Shown here piece by piece: positions 51,990-61,384 of a stretch of DNA of 64,000 bases. A program made the translations under genes and the position numbers. Position 1 is the stretch's first letter. Every line of letters starts with the position of its first letter. Origin of the DNA: Rhizobium sp. NXC24 (GTDB lineage: Bacteria > Pseudomonadota > Alphaproteobacteria > Rhizobiales > Rhizobiaceae); assembly GCF_002944315.1 (NCBI RefSeq), contig NZ_CP024311.1:2890501-2954500 (forward strand), read 5' to 3'. The notes below the pieces were generated by a model. It saw only the letters and a program-made list of their open reading frames with translations. It was not told where the DNA came from and ran no database searches.

Positions 51990-53405
51990 TCAGGGAACTC
52001 GAAGCAGCGCGGCAATCCTTGCCGCCGCGGCGTCCGCAGCCTCGGGCGCCATGCGTGCTATGCCGAACAGCAGTCCCGACCGCGGAGGGCCAAGATGCAG
52101 CGCGGACATGGAGCGAAGCGCAAAGCCCTGAGCGTTGATCCTTTGTAAGGCCGCCCGGTCATCCGTGCTGGCGTTGCGGAACCATGTCGCCAGTTGCAGC
52201 CCGCCGGTGCCCTCGCCGATATCGAGCCAATCTCCGCAATGACGGCGCAACGCGGAAACAGCCGCTGCCATACGCGCGGCATAGATCGCGTTCATGTGCC
52301 TCAGATGCGCGCGAAAACGGCCTTCGCGGATAAAATCGGCAAGCGCCGCCTGGATGTGGATCGGCACGACAGCCCCTCTCAGCCGCTGCGCGGCCGCGGC
52401 CTCGGACACGAGCCAGGACGGCACGACTGCGTAGGCGACGCGCAGGCCGGGGGCGAGCGTCTTCGAGAAAGTTCCGAGATAGGCAACCACTTCGCCGCGA
52501 TCGATGCCCTGCAGCGCGGCGATCGGGCGGGAGGCATACTGGAATTCGCTGTCATAATCGTCTTCCAACACCACCGAGCCGTTGGCGCGGGCAAATTCCA
52601 GCAGTGCCAGACGGCGCGGCAGGCTCATCGTCACGCCGGTCGGATATTGATGCGAGGGCGTGACATAGATCAGCCGTGGCGGCGGACCGGCGGCTCTTGC
52701 GACATCGATGCCCGCCTGGTCGCATGGCACCGGCGCGAGGTCCGCGCCTGCCATCCGCAGCAACGCCTGCGCCGTGGCATAACCCGGTTCCTCCATCCAG
52801 GCGATCCTCCCATCTGGGCGATCAGGCTGCAACAGGACGCGCGCCAGCAGATCGATGGCGGCTCCGGTGGAGGGAACGATGAGGAGTTGTTCGGGGCGGG
52901 CAGTCACGCCGCGCGTGGCGGAGATATGATCGAGGATAGCCTCGCGCAACTCGCGAATGCCGCTATGCGCGCCGTAGCCGAGATCATGCACCCGCAGCGA
53001 ACGGCCGCGAGCGCCGAGGCATCGCGCCCAGGCGGCGTGCGGAAAAGCTGAAACATCCGGCACGCCCGGCTCGAACAGGCCGCCTGCGGCACTCTCGGTC
53101 ATCGGCATCGGACTGAGCGGCGTCGACGCAGCTTGCCCTTGCAGAGGCGGTGTCGTGAATGCGGCGACGCGGGTCGCGGCACCCGTCGCCGATTGCAGAT
53201 AGCCCTCCGCTTTCAGCCGCTCATAGGCGTTGACCACGGTGGAGCGCGCAACACCAAGCGAAATCGCGAGCATTCGTGTCGACGGCAGCCGCTGTCCCGG
53301 CGGCATCTGCCCCTGGAGTATGCGATCGCGCATCACGCGATACACTTGGCCTTCTAGGTCGCCCGCCACGCGATCGAGCGCCGGCCATTGTGCAATCGCT
53401 GCCAT
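51990..53405 (-). CDS. MocR/PdxR-type regulator (GntR HTH fused to aminotransferase-like domain)
   Basis: 471 residues. The GntR wHTH occupies about 15-85 (VYRVMRDRILQGQMPPGQRL; LGVARSTVVNAYERLKAEGY). The rest is a fold-type-I aminotransferase domain with LEDDYDSEFQYASRPIAALQ and the PLP-Lys region YLGTFSKTLAPGLRVAY, Lys present. MocR proteins sense PLP or amino acids. The divergent PNPOx-like gene at 53501 is a likely target. Confidence 0.93.
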   Translation of the reverse strand: MAAIAQWPALDRVAGDLEGQVYRVMRDRILQGQMPPGQRLPSTRMLAISLGVARSTVVNAYERLKAEGYLQSATGAATRVAAFTTPPLQGQAASTPLSPMPMTESAAGGLFEPGVPDVSAFPHAAWARCLGARGRSLRVHDLGYGAHSGIRELREAILDHISATRGVTARPEQLLIVPSTGAAIDLLARVLLQPDRPDGRIAWMEEPGYATAQALLRMAGADLAPVPCDQAGIDVARAAGPPPRLIYVTPSHQYPTGVTMSLPRRLALLEFARANGSVVLEDDYDSEFQYASRPIAALQGIDRGEVVAYLGTFSKTLAPGLRVAYAVVPSWLVSEAAAAQRLRGAVVPIHIQAALADFIREGRFRAHLRHMNAIYAARMAAAVSALRRHCGDWLDIGEGTGGLQLATWFRNASTDDRAALQRINAQGFALRSMSALHLGPPRSGLLFGIARMAPEAADAAAARIAALLRVP

Positions 53406-53500
53406 GACATCTCCAACTGGTCTGCTAGAAATACAAAAACTGGCTATTTATAACCTACCTCTTTGGCGGCATAGATCAAAATGATACCAGTGAGGAAACG

Positions 53501-54184
53501 ATGGCTGACCTTTACCCGCCCCAAGCTGACGACTATCCGACCACCGAACGCTCGCGCGTGCGGCGCGAACATCATCGCGGCAGCCATGCTCGCACGAATG
53601 TCCATGCCATTCTGGATGCATCACCCCTCTGTCACGTCGGCTATGTCATCAATGGTGCGCCCTATGTGACGCCGACGCTGCATTGGCGCGAGGGCGACCA
53701 TGTCTATTGGCACGGTTCGGCGGCAAGCCGCTTTCTGCGCGCGGCTGAGGATATGCCTGTCTGCCTCACCTGCAGCCTCATGGATGGTTATGTGCTTGCC
53801 CGTTCCGCCTTCAACCACTCGGTCAACTACCGTTCCGCCATGGTTTTCGGCACGGCCCGCCTTCTCGAGGATGTCGAGGAGAAGGCCGATGCGCTCCGCC
53901 GCTTCATCGAAAATCTGTTCCCCGGCCGCTGGGACGGCCTGCGACCGATGACCCGCCAGGAGGTGAAAGCGACATCGGTCCTGAGGATGGAAATAGACGA
54001 GGCGACGGCCAAGGTCCGTAACGGCCCGCCAGGCGATATTGACGAGGCGGATTTCCCCGTCTGGGCGGGCGTCCTGCCGGTGCGAAGCCATCTGGCTCCG
54101 GCGGAAGCGGCACCGGGATTGCCGCATGGGATAGAGCTACCCGAACCGCTGGCGGCACTGATACAATCGGGCCGGATTAGATAG
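53501..54184 (+). CDS. Pyridoxamine 5'-phosphate oxidase-like flavoprotein
   Basis: 227 residues with the split-barrel FMN-binding fold: HAILDASPLCHVGYVINGAP, VTPTLHWREGDHVYWHGSAA and then VKATSVLRMEIDEATAKVRN. It belongs to the PNPOx-like family of flavin-nucleotide-binding proteins (COG3467-type). The biochemical role is unknown, but the divergent MocR/PdxR-type gene, whose class is tied to PLP metabolism, suggests regulation by it. Confidence 0.88.
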   Translation: MADLYPPQADDYPTTERSRVRREHHRGSHARTNVHAILDASPLCHVGYVINGAPYVTPTLHWREGDHVYWHGSAASRFLRAAEDMPVCLTCSLMDGYVLARSAFNHSVNYRSAMVFGTARLLEDVEEKADALRRFIENLFPGRWDGLRPMTRQEVKATSVLRMEIDEATAKVRNGPPGDIDEADFPVWAGVLPVRSHLAPAEAAPGLPHGIELPEPLAALIQSGRIR

Positions 54185-54218
54185 ATTATTTTTTGATTTG
54201 ATACCAAAGGACTTCGAT

Positions 54219-54884
54219 ATGGACCTTGCGAATTGGAATGGCGTGCCGCGCCCGGAACGGATCACTTTGGAAGGCCGCTATGTCCGGCTGGAGCCGCTCG
54301 ACCCGGCGCGCCATGGCGCTGATCTCTACGCCTCGGCGCAAGCGCCCGGTGCCGAAGATCGCTTCCGCTATCTGTTCGAGAATGCACCGGCCGATCTCGC
54401 CGCCTTCACGCCATGGCTCGAAAAGGCCGCTTCCGGCACCGACCCGCTGTTTTTCGCTACGATCGACAAGCGGACCGGCAAGGCCGAAGGCCGCCAGGCG
54501 CTGATGCGCATCGATCCCGTGCATGGCGTCATCGAGATTGGCAGCATCCTCTGGGGGCCGGCGATCGCGCGCAGCCGCGTCACCACCGAAACGCTCTATC
54601 TCTTCGCTTCCTATGTCTTCGATACGCTCGGCTATCGCCGTTTCGAGTGGAAATGCAACAATCTCAACGAGCCATCGAAGCGCGCTGCGGAGCGTTTCGG
54701 CTTCACCTTCGAAGGCATCTTCCGCCAGCACATGGTCGCCAAGGGCAAGAACCGCGACACCGCCTGGTACGCGATGATCGACGCCGATTGGCCGCGCCTG
54801 AAGGCCGGTTACGAGAGATGGCTGTCTCCTGAGAATTTCGACGAGGCCGGGCAGCAGAAGATCAGGCTGACGTTCGACCGCTGA
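54219..54884 (+). CDS. GNAT N-acetyltransferase (RimJ/RimL type)
   Basis: 221 residues from ATG 54219, with AAAGGA 8 bases upstream. RYVRLEPLDPARHGADLYAS at the start, IGSILWGPAIARSRVTTETL with the acetyl-CoA loop, and FEWKCNNLNEPSKRAAERFG near the end are the RimJ/RimL pattern. It lies just downstream of the PNPOx-like gene and may be co-transcribed. Confidence 0.9.
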   Translation: MDLANWNGVPRPERITLEGRYVRLEPLDPARHGADLYASAQAPGAEDRFRYLFENAPADLAAFTPWLEKAASGTDPLFFATIDKRTGKAEGRQALMRIDPVHGVIEIGSILWGPAIARSRVTTETLYLFASYVFDTLGYRRFEWKCNNLNEPSKRAAERFGFTFEGIFRQHMVAKGKNRDTAWYAMIDADWPRLKAGYERWLSPENFDEAGQQKIRLTFDR

Positions 54885-55097
54885 TCGCGCACCCGGCGGT
54901 CGCTCCGATTCGAGAGATGACCGCCGGCCACATCGGCCTTGTCAGACCGCCCGGAACGCGTTCTGCAACATGAGAGAAACGCAAACGCTTCCGACGAACT
55001 CAAGATTTCGCTTCCTCGCCCACAATCATCGCGGTACATATCGCGCATATTTTAAGCGCCACCCCACCCCGATCGATTAGAATCCGAGGATAATGGC

Positions 55098-56102
55098 ATG
55101 ACATTTCAAAACAGTTCGCGTCTCTACGCTGCTGTTTCATCCTTGTTGTGGCCGGTGATCTTTTGCGCCGGACTGACAGGCTCCTATTTCGCGTTTCAGT
55201 CGCCGATGCGGCTCCTTTGGTTCAATGTCGTCTACCTCTCCATCGTCGCGACGATTGCGCTTTTCGAGCGGCTTATGCCCTATGAGGAGACCTGGCTGGA
55301 ACGCGACGGCGAGACGATCAGCAATATCGCGCACACGCTTTTGAGCAAAGGCAGCGTGCAGATCGCAGCAGCCATTGGCACGTCATTTCCGATGGCGGTG
55401 GCGACCGTGGCGCAGCCTCTCCTGAGCCACCAGGCCCATATATGGCCGGAGCAATGGCCGCTGGCCTTGCAGGTCGTGCTGGGGTTGATCATCGCCGAAT
55501 TCGGCCTCTATGCCGCCCATCGCCTTGCGCATGAGTACCTGACGCTTTGGCGTTTCCATGCCCTGCATCACAGCGTCGAGCGCTTGTGGGTCATCAATAC
55601 CGGGCGTTTCCACATCATTGATTCGCTGTTCAAGATCGCGCTTGGCCAGATCCCGCTCTATCTCCTTGGTGCGCCGCTGCCGGTTTTCCTGTGGATTGGC
55701 GCGGTGACGGCGTTTATCGGCCTCCTCACCCATTGCAACATCGACGTGCGCACCGGCCCGCTCGACTGGTTCCTCTCGACGCCGCGCCTGCACCGCTGGC
55801 ATCACTCGAAACTGCTTTCCGAGGGCAACACCAATTACGGCGAAAACCTCGTGATCTGGGACCAGATTCTCGGAACCTACTACAATCCGCCGCGCCCCTC
55901 CTCCACCGACATCGGCATCAGCGGCAAGGTTGCCAAGGGCTTCCTTGCCCAGCTCGTGCAGCCCTTCTCCACCAAGGGACGCAGGCAGATCATCGGGAAA
56001 AAGCCGAAGGAGCTGGTGGCCAAGGAAAAGCTGGCAGCAAGGAAGGCCTCCGTTCGTAAGCAAGCCGACGAGCCGATCCGAAAACGGGCTGAAGGAAGAT
56101 GA
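55098..56102 (+). CDS. Fatty acid hydroxylase/sterol desaturase family protein
   Basis: 334 residues with about five TM segments and the His clusters of di-iron hydroxylases: AAHRLAHE (HX3H), FHALHHS (HX2HH), TGRFHIID, and RWHHSKLLSEGNTNYG. Such enzymes hydroxylate lipids; the R. tropici ornithine-lipid hydroxylase OlsE has this fold. The LpxO/OlsC-like gene at 59740, in the same neighbourhood, supports (but does not prove) an OlsE-type role. The last 45 residues are very basic. Confidence 0.85.
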   Translation: MTFQNSSRLYAAVSSLLWPVIFCAGLTGSYFAFQSPMRLLWFNVVYLSIVATIALFERLMPYEETWLERDGETISNIAHTLLSKGSVQIAAAIGTSFPMAVATVAQPLLSHQAHIWPEQWPLALQVVLGLIIAEFGLYAAHRLAHEYLTLWRFHALHHSVERLWVINTGRFHIIDSLFKIALGQIPLYLLGAPLPVFLWIGAVTAFIGLLTHCNIDVRTGPLDWFLSTPRLHRWHHSKLLSEGNTNYGENLVIWDQILGTYYNPPRPSSTDIGISGKVAKGFLAQLVQPFSTKGRRQIIGKKPKELVAKEKLAARKASVRKQADEPIRKRAEGR

Positions 56103-56328
56103 TGAACGGCATCCATCGGTTGGTGTCGAAGCGCGCTGGCAATGGCCGGAAGGCATAGACTTTTTTCATCGAAACCGGCGCCGCCAAATGCGAGGATGCA
56201 ACCAGTGCTCGGAAACCTATTTCAAACCGAGAAGATATTGTCATCTAACGTGTATTGAAAAAGATACCCCACGGCGTTACCTATCCGACGCAAATTGATG
56301 GTCATGACAGATTAGGAAAATCATTGAA

Positions 56329-59300
56329 ATGGAAGGGAGATTTACCCCAGATCATCTCAAGCAACTTCATAGAATATTTTTCACATCGCGTGAAATAGAC
56401 CGGCTTGAACGAGAATTCATCAAGCAAGGCATAGCACATTTTCACGTTTCCGGTGCCGGACATGAGTCGACGGCGCTGCTCAACGAATTCCTCCATGATG
56501 ACGATTGGTTGCATCTGCATTATCGCGACAAAGCCTTGATGCTGGCGCGCGGCATGCCCATTCGTGAGTTTTTCTCCAGCCTTCTCGCCACGGCCAATTC
56601 CCATTCCGCCGGCCGGCAGATGAGCGCGCATCTTTCCTCCCGCGCTCTCAACATCACCTCCATCGTCGGCCCCGTTGGCAATAATGCACTGCATGCCGTC
56701 GGCGTTGGCGCCGCGCTGAAGCACAAGTCCGGCATGCCGATTGCCGTTTGCTGCGTCGGTGACGGCACCACGCAGCAGGGCGAATTCGTCGAAGCCGTGG
56801 CCGAAGCCGTACGCAGCCAATATCCCGTCGTCTTCATCATCGAAGACAATAGTTTCTCCATCTCGACGCGCACCACCAAGCAGACCTTCTTCGACCTACC
56901 GACCGGGCCCGCCTCTTCTTTCTACGGCCTCGATATCATCCGTGCCGATGGCGACGATCTGCAGGCATCGCGCGAAGCTTTCCGCAAAGCCGTCCGCCAC
57001 AGCCGCAACAACCGCACGCCGAGCCTGGTGATCCTCAACGTCGAGCGCCTATCCGACCATACCAACGCCGACGACCAGAAAACCTATCGCACCCAGGATG
57101 AGATCGAGACCGGCTCCGTCCGCGATCCGCTGGTCAATCTGCGTGCCGCCCTGCTGAAGGCAGGTGTCGATGCCGATGCGCTGGAAAAGATCGAGAGGGA
57201 CCTGACTGCCGAGGTGCAGGCCGAAGCAGCCCTTGCCCGCAAGGAAGATGCGCCGCATGTCGAGCCGGAGGCGAAAGCGCCGTACCCGGCTTCGTTCGAC
57301 AAAACCCCCGAATACCGCGGCGGCAAGAGCGCGGTCACCCTGACCATGCGCGAAGCGCTGAACGGCGTGCTCGACAAGCAGCTTGCCGACAATCCCGATG
57401 TCGTCCTCTTCGGCCAGGATATCGAAGATCCCAAGGGCGACGTCTTCGGCGTCACCCGCGGCCTTAGCACGAAATATCCCGAGCGGGTACGCAACGCCGC
57501 GCTCAGCGAATCTACCATTGTCGGCACCGCGGTCGGCCGGGCGCTTGCCGGCCAGCGCCCGGTAGCTTTCCTCCAGTTCGCCGATTTCCTGCCGCTCGCC
57601 TATAACCAGATTGTCTCGGAGATGGGCAGCATGTTCTGGCGCACCCAAGGCGCCTGGGAATCGCCCGTCATCCTGATGGTGAGCTGCGGCGGCTATAAGC
57701 CGGGCCTCGGACCGTTCCATGCGCAGAGCTTCGAAAGCATGCTGGCGCATACGCCCGGCATCGACGTCGTCATGCCCTCCAGCGCCGGCGATGCCGCTGG
57801 CCTGCTCAACGCCGCCTTCGAGTCACGCCGCCCGACCGTCTTCCTTTACCCCAAGGCGGTGCTCAACAACTCCGACGGCCGCACATCCACCGATCTCGAC
57901 ACGCATTTCGTCCGCCCCGGCCTGTCGCGCTATGTCGCCCGCGGCCGCGACCTGACGCTGGTCACCTACGGCAATACGGTTTCGCTCTGTGCCAAGGCGG
58001 CGAGCGCCTTCGAAGCCCAGGGTTTTTCGGTGGAAGTCATCGACCTTCGTTCGATCTCGCCCTGGGACGAGAAGGAAGTGCTCGCTAGCGCCAAGCGCAC
58101 CCGTCGCCTGATCGTGGTGCACGAAGACAATCGCACGGTCGGCATGGGCGCCGAAATCGTCGCGACCGTCACCGAGAAAACCGACGTGCCCGTCATCGTC
58201 CGTCGGCTTGCCCGCTCGGATGCGCATGTACCCTTCAATTTCCGCAATCAGTTGGAAACGCTGCCGTCCTACAGCAAGCTGGTCGATCTGATGGCCGAGG
58301 TTCTCGAATGCGAGGTCACCTGGCATGAAGAGGACAAGTCCGGCCCGACCGCAGCCATCAAGGCTATCGGCTCCGGCCCGGCCGATGAAAGCGTGCTGGT
58401 GACCGATATGCTGGTCAAGCCCGGCGATACGATCGAGGTTGGCCAGCTCGTCGCCGTGGTCGAGGCGACCAAGGCTTCGGTTGAAATCTGCGCTAATATC
58501 GGCGGCGTTGTTCAGGAGGTTTTCGCCAAGATCGGCGATCAGATCGCCACCGACAGCGCGCTTTTGACTGTCGATGCCAACCGTGACCTGAGCGAACGCA
58601 ACTTCGCGCTGGCCTCTGAGACCCACAATAAATTCGTGCTGCGTCGGTTGAAGTCGCATTCGATCCCGGCGCTACGCCGCCATTCCGGCAATTTCACCGA
58701 AATTGCCGTCAGCGGCATGGGCTTTGCGACCGGCGCCCGCCGCGTCAGCAATGAAGATATCATCCACAATTGGCCGAACCGGCGCGCCGAGGAAATCTTT
58801 GCCCTGACCGGCATCAAGAGCCGCTTCTGGGTCGGCCCCGACGAAGGCACGTTGAGCCTCGCGACCAAGGCTGTCCGCGATCTCCTGCGCCAGACCAATA
58901 TGACGATCCACGATATGGATCTCGTCATTGCCGCCACCGGCACACCCGATATCGCCACGCCGTCGCTCGCAAGCCGCGTTGCGGTTGCCGTTGCCGAAGA
59001 CGGCGTGCGGCCGTCGCTTGCCGCTTATGACATGGGAGCCGCCTGCTCCGGCTATCTCTACGCTTTGCAGCAGGCCTACGATTTCATCGCCCAGCAGAAC
59101 GATGCCAAGGTGCTGATCGTCACCTCGGAAGTGCTGTCGCCGCTGCTCGACATGAACGATTTTTCCACCGCCATCCTGTTCGGCGACGCCGCTACGGCTT
59201 GTCTGGTCACCAGCCGCGACATGGCCCGCAATCCGCTGTTTGCCGCGAGCCGTCCGGTCATCAGCGGCCGTCCGGAGCCGGGTGACCTTCTCTACGTGCC

Positions 59301-59652
59301 GTTGCCGGACGAAGGCGTCATTTCGATGAACGGCCGCTCGGTCTTCACCGAGGCCGTGCATTCCATGTCGCGCTCGATCGAGGACGCTTGCGTCGATGCC
59401 GGGCTTGAGCTCGCCAATCTCGATCTTCTGGTGCCGCATCAGGCGAACCAACGCATCATCGACACCATTGCCAAGCGCAGTGGCCGGCCGGCACTCAGCG
59501 TCATCGAGACCTACGGCAACACCAGCTCGTCGAGCATCCCGCTCGCCATGATGCATGTGGCCAATGAACGCTCTGAGCCGCTCAACCTCGGCCTCGTCGC
59601 CTTCGGCGGCGGCATGACGTCGGGCGCAGCCATCGTGCGCACGATAAAATAA
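56329..59652 (+). CDS. Four-domain fusion: TPP-dependent E1-alpha, E1-beta, lipoyl-type carrier, ketoacyl-ACP synthase III
   Basis: 1107 residues. Residues 1-275 are an E1-alpha domain with the TPP motif GDGTTQQGEFVEA at 144. Residues about 330-660 are E1-beta (LTMREALNGVLDKQLADNPD; GQDIEDPKGDVFG). About 690-765 is a biotinyl/lipoyl carrier with the Lys in VEATKASVEI at 715. About 785-1107 is a FabH-like synthase with Cys906 (MGAACSGYLYA), His1037 (VPHQANQRI) and Asn1064 (ETYGNTSSSSI) all present. So a 2-oxo acid decarboxylase-dehydrogenase, a swinging arm and a condensing enzyme are in one chain, with no E2 or E3 nearby. Upstream is a hydroxylase gene, downstream an LpxO-like gene. Confidence 0.92.
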   Translation: MEGRFTPDHLKQLHRIFFTSREIDRLEREFIKQGIAHFHVSGAGHESTALLNEFLHDDDWLHLHYRDKALMLARGMPIREFFSSLLATANSHSAGRQMSAHLSSRALNITSIVGPVGNNALHAVGVGAALKHKSGMPIAVCCVGDGTTQQGEFVEAVAEAVRSQYPVVFIIEDNSFSISTRTTKQTFFDLPTGPASSFYGLDIIRADGDDLQASREAFRKAVRHSRNNRTPSLVILNVERLSDHTNADDQKTYRTQDEIETGSVRDPLVNLRAALLKAGVDADALEKIERDLTAEVQAEAALARKEDAPHVEPEAKAPYPASFDKTPEYRGGKSAVTLTMREALNGVLDKQLADNPDVVLFGQDIEDPKGDVFGVTRGLSTKYPERVRNAALSESTIVGTAVGRALAGQRPVAFLQFADFLPLAYNQIVSEMGSMFWRTQGAWESPVILMVSCGGYKPGLGPFHAQSFESMLAHTPGIDVVMPSSAGDAAGLLNAAFESRRPTVFLYPKAVLNNSDGRTSTDLDTHFVRPGLSRYVARGRDLTLVTYGNTVSLCAKAASAFEAQGFSVEVIDLRSISPWDEKEVLASAKRTRRLIVVHEDNRTVGMGAEIVATVTEKTDVPVIVRRLARSDAHVPFNFRNQLETLPSYSKLVDLMAEVLECEVTWHEEDKSGPTAAIKAIGSGPADESVLVTDMLVKPGDTIEVGQLVAVVEATKASVEICANIGGVVQEVFAKIGDQIATDSALLTVDANRDLSERNFALASETHNKFVLRRLKSHSIPALRRHSGNFTEIAVSGMGFATGARRVSNEDIIHNWPNRRAEEIFALTGIKSRFWVGPDEGTLSLATKAVRDLLRQTNMTIHDMDLVIAATGTPDIATPSLASRVAVAVAEDGVRPSLAAYDMGAACSGYLYALQQAYDFIAQQNDAKVLIVTSEVLSPLLDMNDFSTAILFGDAATACLVTSRDMARNPLFAASRPVISGRPEPGDLLYVPLPDEGVISMNGRSVFTEAVHSMSRSIEDACVDAGLELANLDLLVPHQANQRIIDTIAKRSGRPALSVIETYGNTSSSSIPLAMMHVANERSEPLNLGLVAFGGGMTSGAAIVRTIK

Positions 59653-59680
59653 CTGTAACCGGCTTCAGACCGACCAAAAC

Positions 59681-59714
59681 AAAACTCCGGAATCCTCTTA
59701 GGATCCGGGGTTTT
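59681..59714. terminator. Bidirectional terminator after the fusion gene
   Basis: AAAA-CTCCGGAATCCT-CTT-AGGATCCGGGG-TTTT: a G+C-rich stem with one bulged A, flanked by A and T runs, lies 29 bases after the fusion gene stop and before the convergent hydroxylase gene. It looks like an intrinsic terminator for both directions. Confidence 0.85.
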
Positions 59715-59739
59715 CTGTAAGATCTATACGCGCTGTACC

Positions 59740-60585
59740 CTATGCCTTCGGGCGATTTCTCAGCGCCTCGGCTTCGGCATAGAACTTCTTTTCCCATTCT
59801 TTGTGATTGTCGAGGCCTTCGCGGATGAAGGGCGTGAAGATCGCCAGGTTCATCAGCGCCCAGTTGACAATGCGGGCCGGGAATTTCAGCGGCTTGACGA
59901 AATCGACGAAGAGCACCACGCGGGTCTTGTCGGTGTGGTTCCAGGCCTCGTGCTCATAGGCATCGTCGAAGATCAGCGCCTTGCCTTCCTGCCAGTGGCA
60001 AACCTGCTTGTCGACACGGATGGCAAGTTTGTCGTTCGGCTCCGGCACGATGAGGCCGACATGCAGGCGCAGCACACCATTGTAAGGGCCGCGATGAGCT
60101 GGAAGATGCTTGCCTGGCTCGAAGATCGAGAACATCGCCGTTTTCAGGCCCGGAATTTTCTGCACGGCCGCCCAGGTATTTGGGCAGGCCTTGATGTTCT
60201 GCTCGGATTTCACGCCGAAACCAAGAAGGAAGAAAGTCTTCCAGCGGCTATCCGTCGAAATGGTCTTCACATCGGTGGAGATGTCCTGAAAGGTCGGCAG
60301 TTCGCTCTGTCGCTGCAGCACTTTTTCCAGCTCGGCGCGGATCGCGGGATAATCCTTCTCGATCTCGGCCGCCCAGGGAAAGGTCGCATTGTCATAGACC
60401 GGCGGATTGCCGAGTTTGGCGTATTTTAGATTGAGGCTTTCGGCCCAGGCGACGATGCTCATGAAAAAGCGCGTCATTGCGCTGGGGCGATCCATCGGCG
60501 CGATGCCGGCCGTGCCGAAGGTTTGCTCCGGAGCACGCGGCTCAGTGGTTGTGGGAGCTGGTACGCTCAAAGTGCTCTCCGTCAT
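59740..60585 (-). CDS. Aspartyl/asparaginyl beta-hydroxylase family protein (LpxO/OlsC-like)
   Basis: 281 residues. The Fe(II)/2-oxoglutarate site is seen as HRGPYNGVLRLHVGLIVPEP (His/Arg) and EGKALIFDDAYEHEAWNHTD (second His). It has the N-terminal pattern of LpxO-type lipid hydroxylases (KLGNPPVYDNATFPWAAEIE). LpxO hydroxylates lipid A acyl chains; OlsC of R. tropici hydroxylates the ornithine-lipid fatty acid. Which of the two applies is not settled by the sequence. It converges on the fusion gene. Confidence 0.85.
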   Translation of the reverse strand: MTESTLSVPAPTTTEPRAPEQTFGTAGIAPMDRPSAMTRFFMSIVAWAESLNLKYAKLGNPPVYDNATFPWAAEIEKDYPAIRAELEKVLQRQSELPTFQDISTDVKTISTDSRWKTFFLLGFGVKSEQNIKACPNTWAAVQKIPGLKTAMFSIFEPGKHLPAHRGPYNGVLRLHVGLIVPEPNDKLAIRVDKQVCHWQEGKALIFDDAYEHEAWNHTDKTRVVLFVDFVKPLKFPARIVNWALMNLAIFTPFIREGLDNHKEWEKKFYAEAEALRNRPKA

Positions 60586-60951
60586 GTCTGTCTAATAGGG
60601 GCTATATTGGGAGGGAGGAAATCTTGTCTCAGAGGAAGTTGCGTGGAAATCTTGGGAGGGCGATAGGTCCGACAATTGCAGCCTTTGTCTGGCCCATCCT
60701 TGATCGGCGCGCGACTCCTTTGTTATGCAACGATCATAATAGGCGATTATATGAGTTCGTTAGTCGAATTCCGCAAGGGAAACCGTTCGTGAGAGCGGCG
60801 TCTTGTCGTGCGATGAAATCCCAACGAATTCTCCGAAATGCTGCGCTGCGGAATCGGCAAAAATACGGCCGGCAGCGACGCCTTTTGCCGCAGGCAACTT
60901 CACATTTTCGATAGCCGCGCCTTATCGAGCGTTCACCCCTAAGCGAATAGT
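60586..60951. other. 366-bp stretch without a recognised gene
   Basis: No frame with gene-like sequence is seen. It should hold the promoter of the hydroxylase gene in its left part (ATG 60585). Confidence 0.4.
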
Positions 60952-61341
60952 TTATGCCGTCTGGCTTTGCGCGAGCAGCCGAATAATCATGAGCCCGGCC
61001 ACCAATGCGCCCAATGACAAGGCGACCGAAAGCGTGACATAGATCAATGACGTCGCCCATTGGCCCCGGTCCCAGAGCGCGACCGCATCCAATGAAAAGG
61101 TCGAGAATGTCGTGAAGCCGCCAAGGATACCTGTGGTCAGAAAGAGCCGAAACTCCTGCGACAGGCCGCTGCGGAGAACGAAATATTCGGTCAGCAGGCC
61201 CATGATCAACGAGCCGACAACATTGACCGCGAGAGTTCCGAATGGAAAGCCAAGGCCAAACAAACGGATGGTCGCCTGATTGACACCGAGACGAAAGGCG
61301 CCGCCCAATCCAGCGCCAAGGAAGACGATCAGATAGTTCAT
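60952..61341 (-). CDS. crcB: Fluoride channel CrcB
   Basis: 129 residues with four membrane segments. GAGLGGAFRLGVNQATIRLF (with the Arg of Fluc), FGTLAVNVVGSLIMGLL (conserved Asn), and LTTGILGGFTTFSTFSLDAV (the TTFSTF pore motif with Phe and Thr residues) identify a dual-topology Fluc fluoride channel. It follows the CLC-F gene by 43 bp in the same orientation, forming a fluoride-resistance operon. Confidence 0.95.
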   Translation of the reverse strand: MNYLIVFLGAGLGGAFRLGVNQATIRLFGLGFPFGTLAVNVVGSLIMGLLTEYFVLRSGLSQEFRLFLTTGILGGFTTFSTFSLDAVALWDRGQWATSLIYVTLSVALSLGALVAGLMIIRLLAQSQTA

Positions 61342-61384
61342 GAAACTCCCCTGGTAAAAATTAGAACGGCAAGCTTGTCGCTGA

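Noticed and set aside
57823..58659. 278-codon minus-strand frame inside the fusion gene
   Set aside because: It is antisense to the E1-beta/lipoyl part and has no ribosome-binding site.
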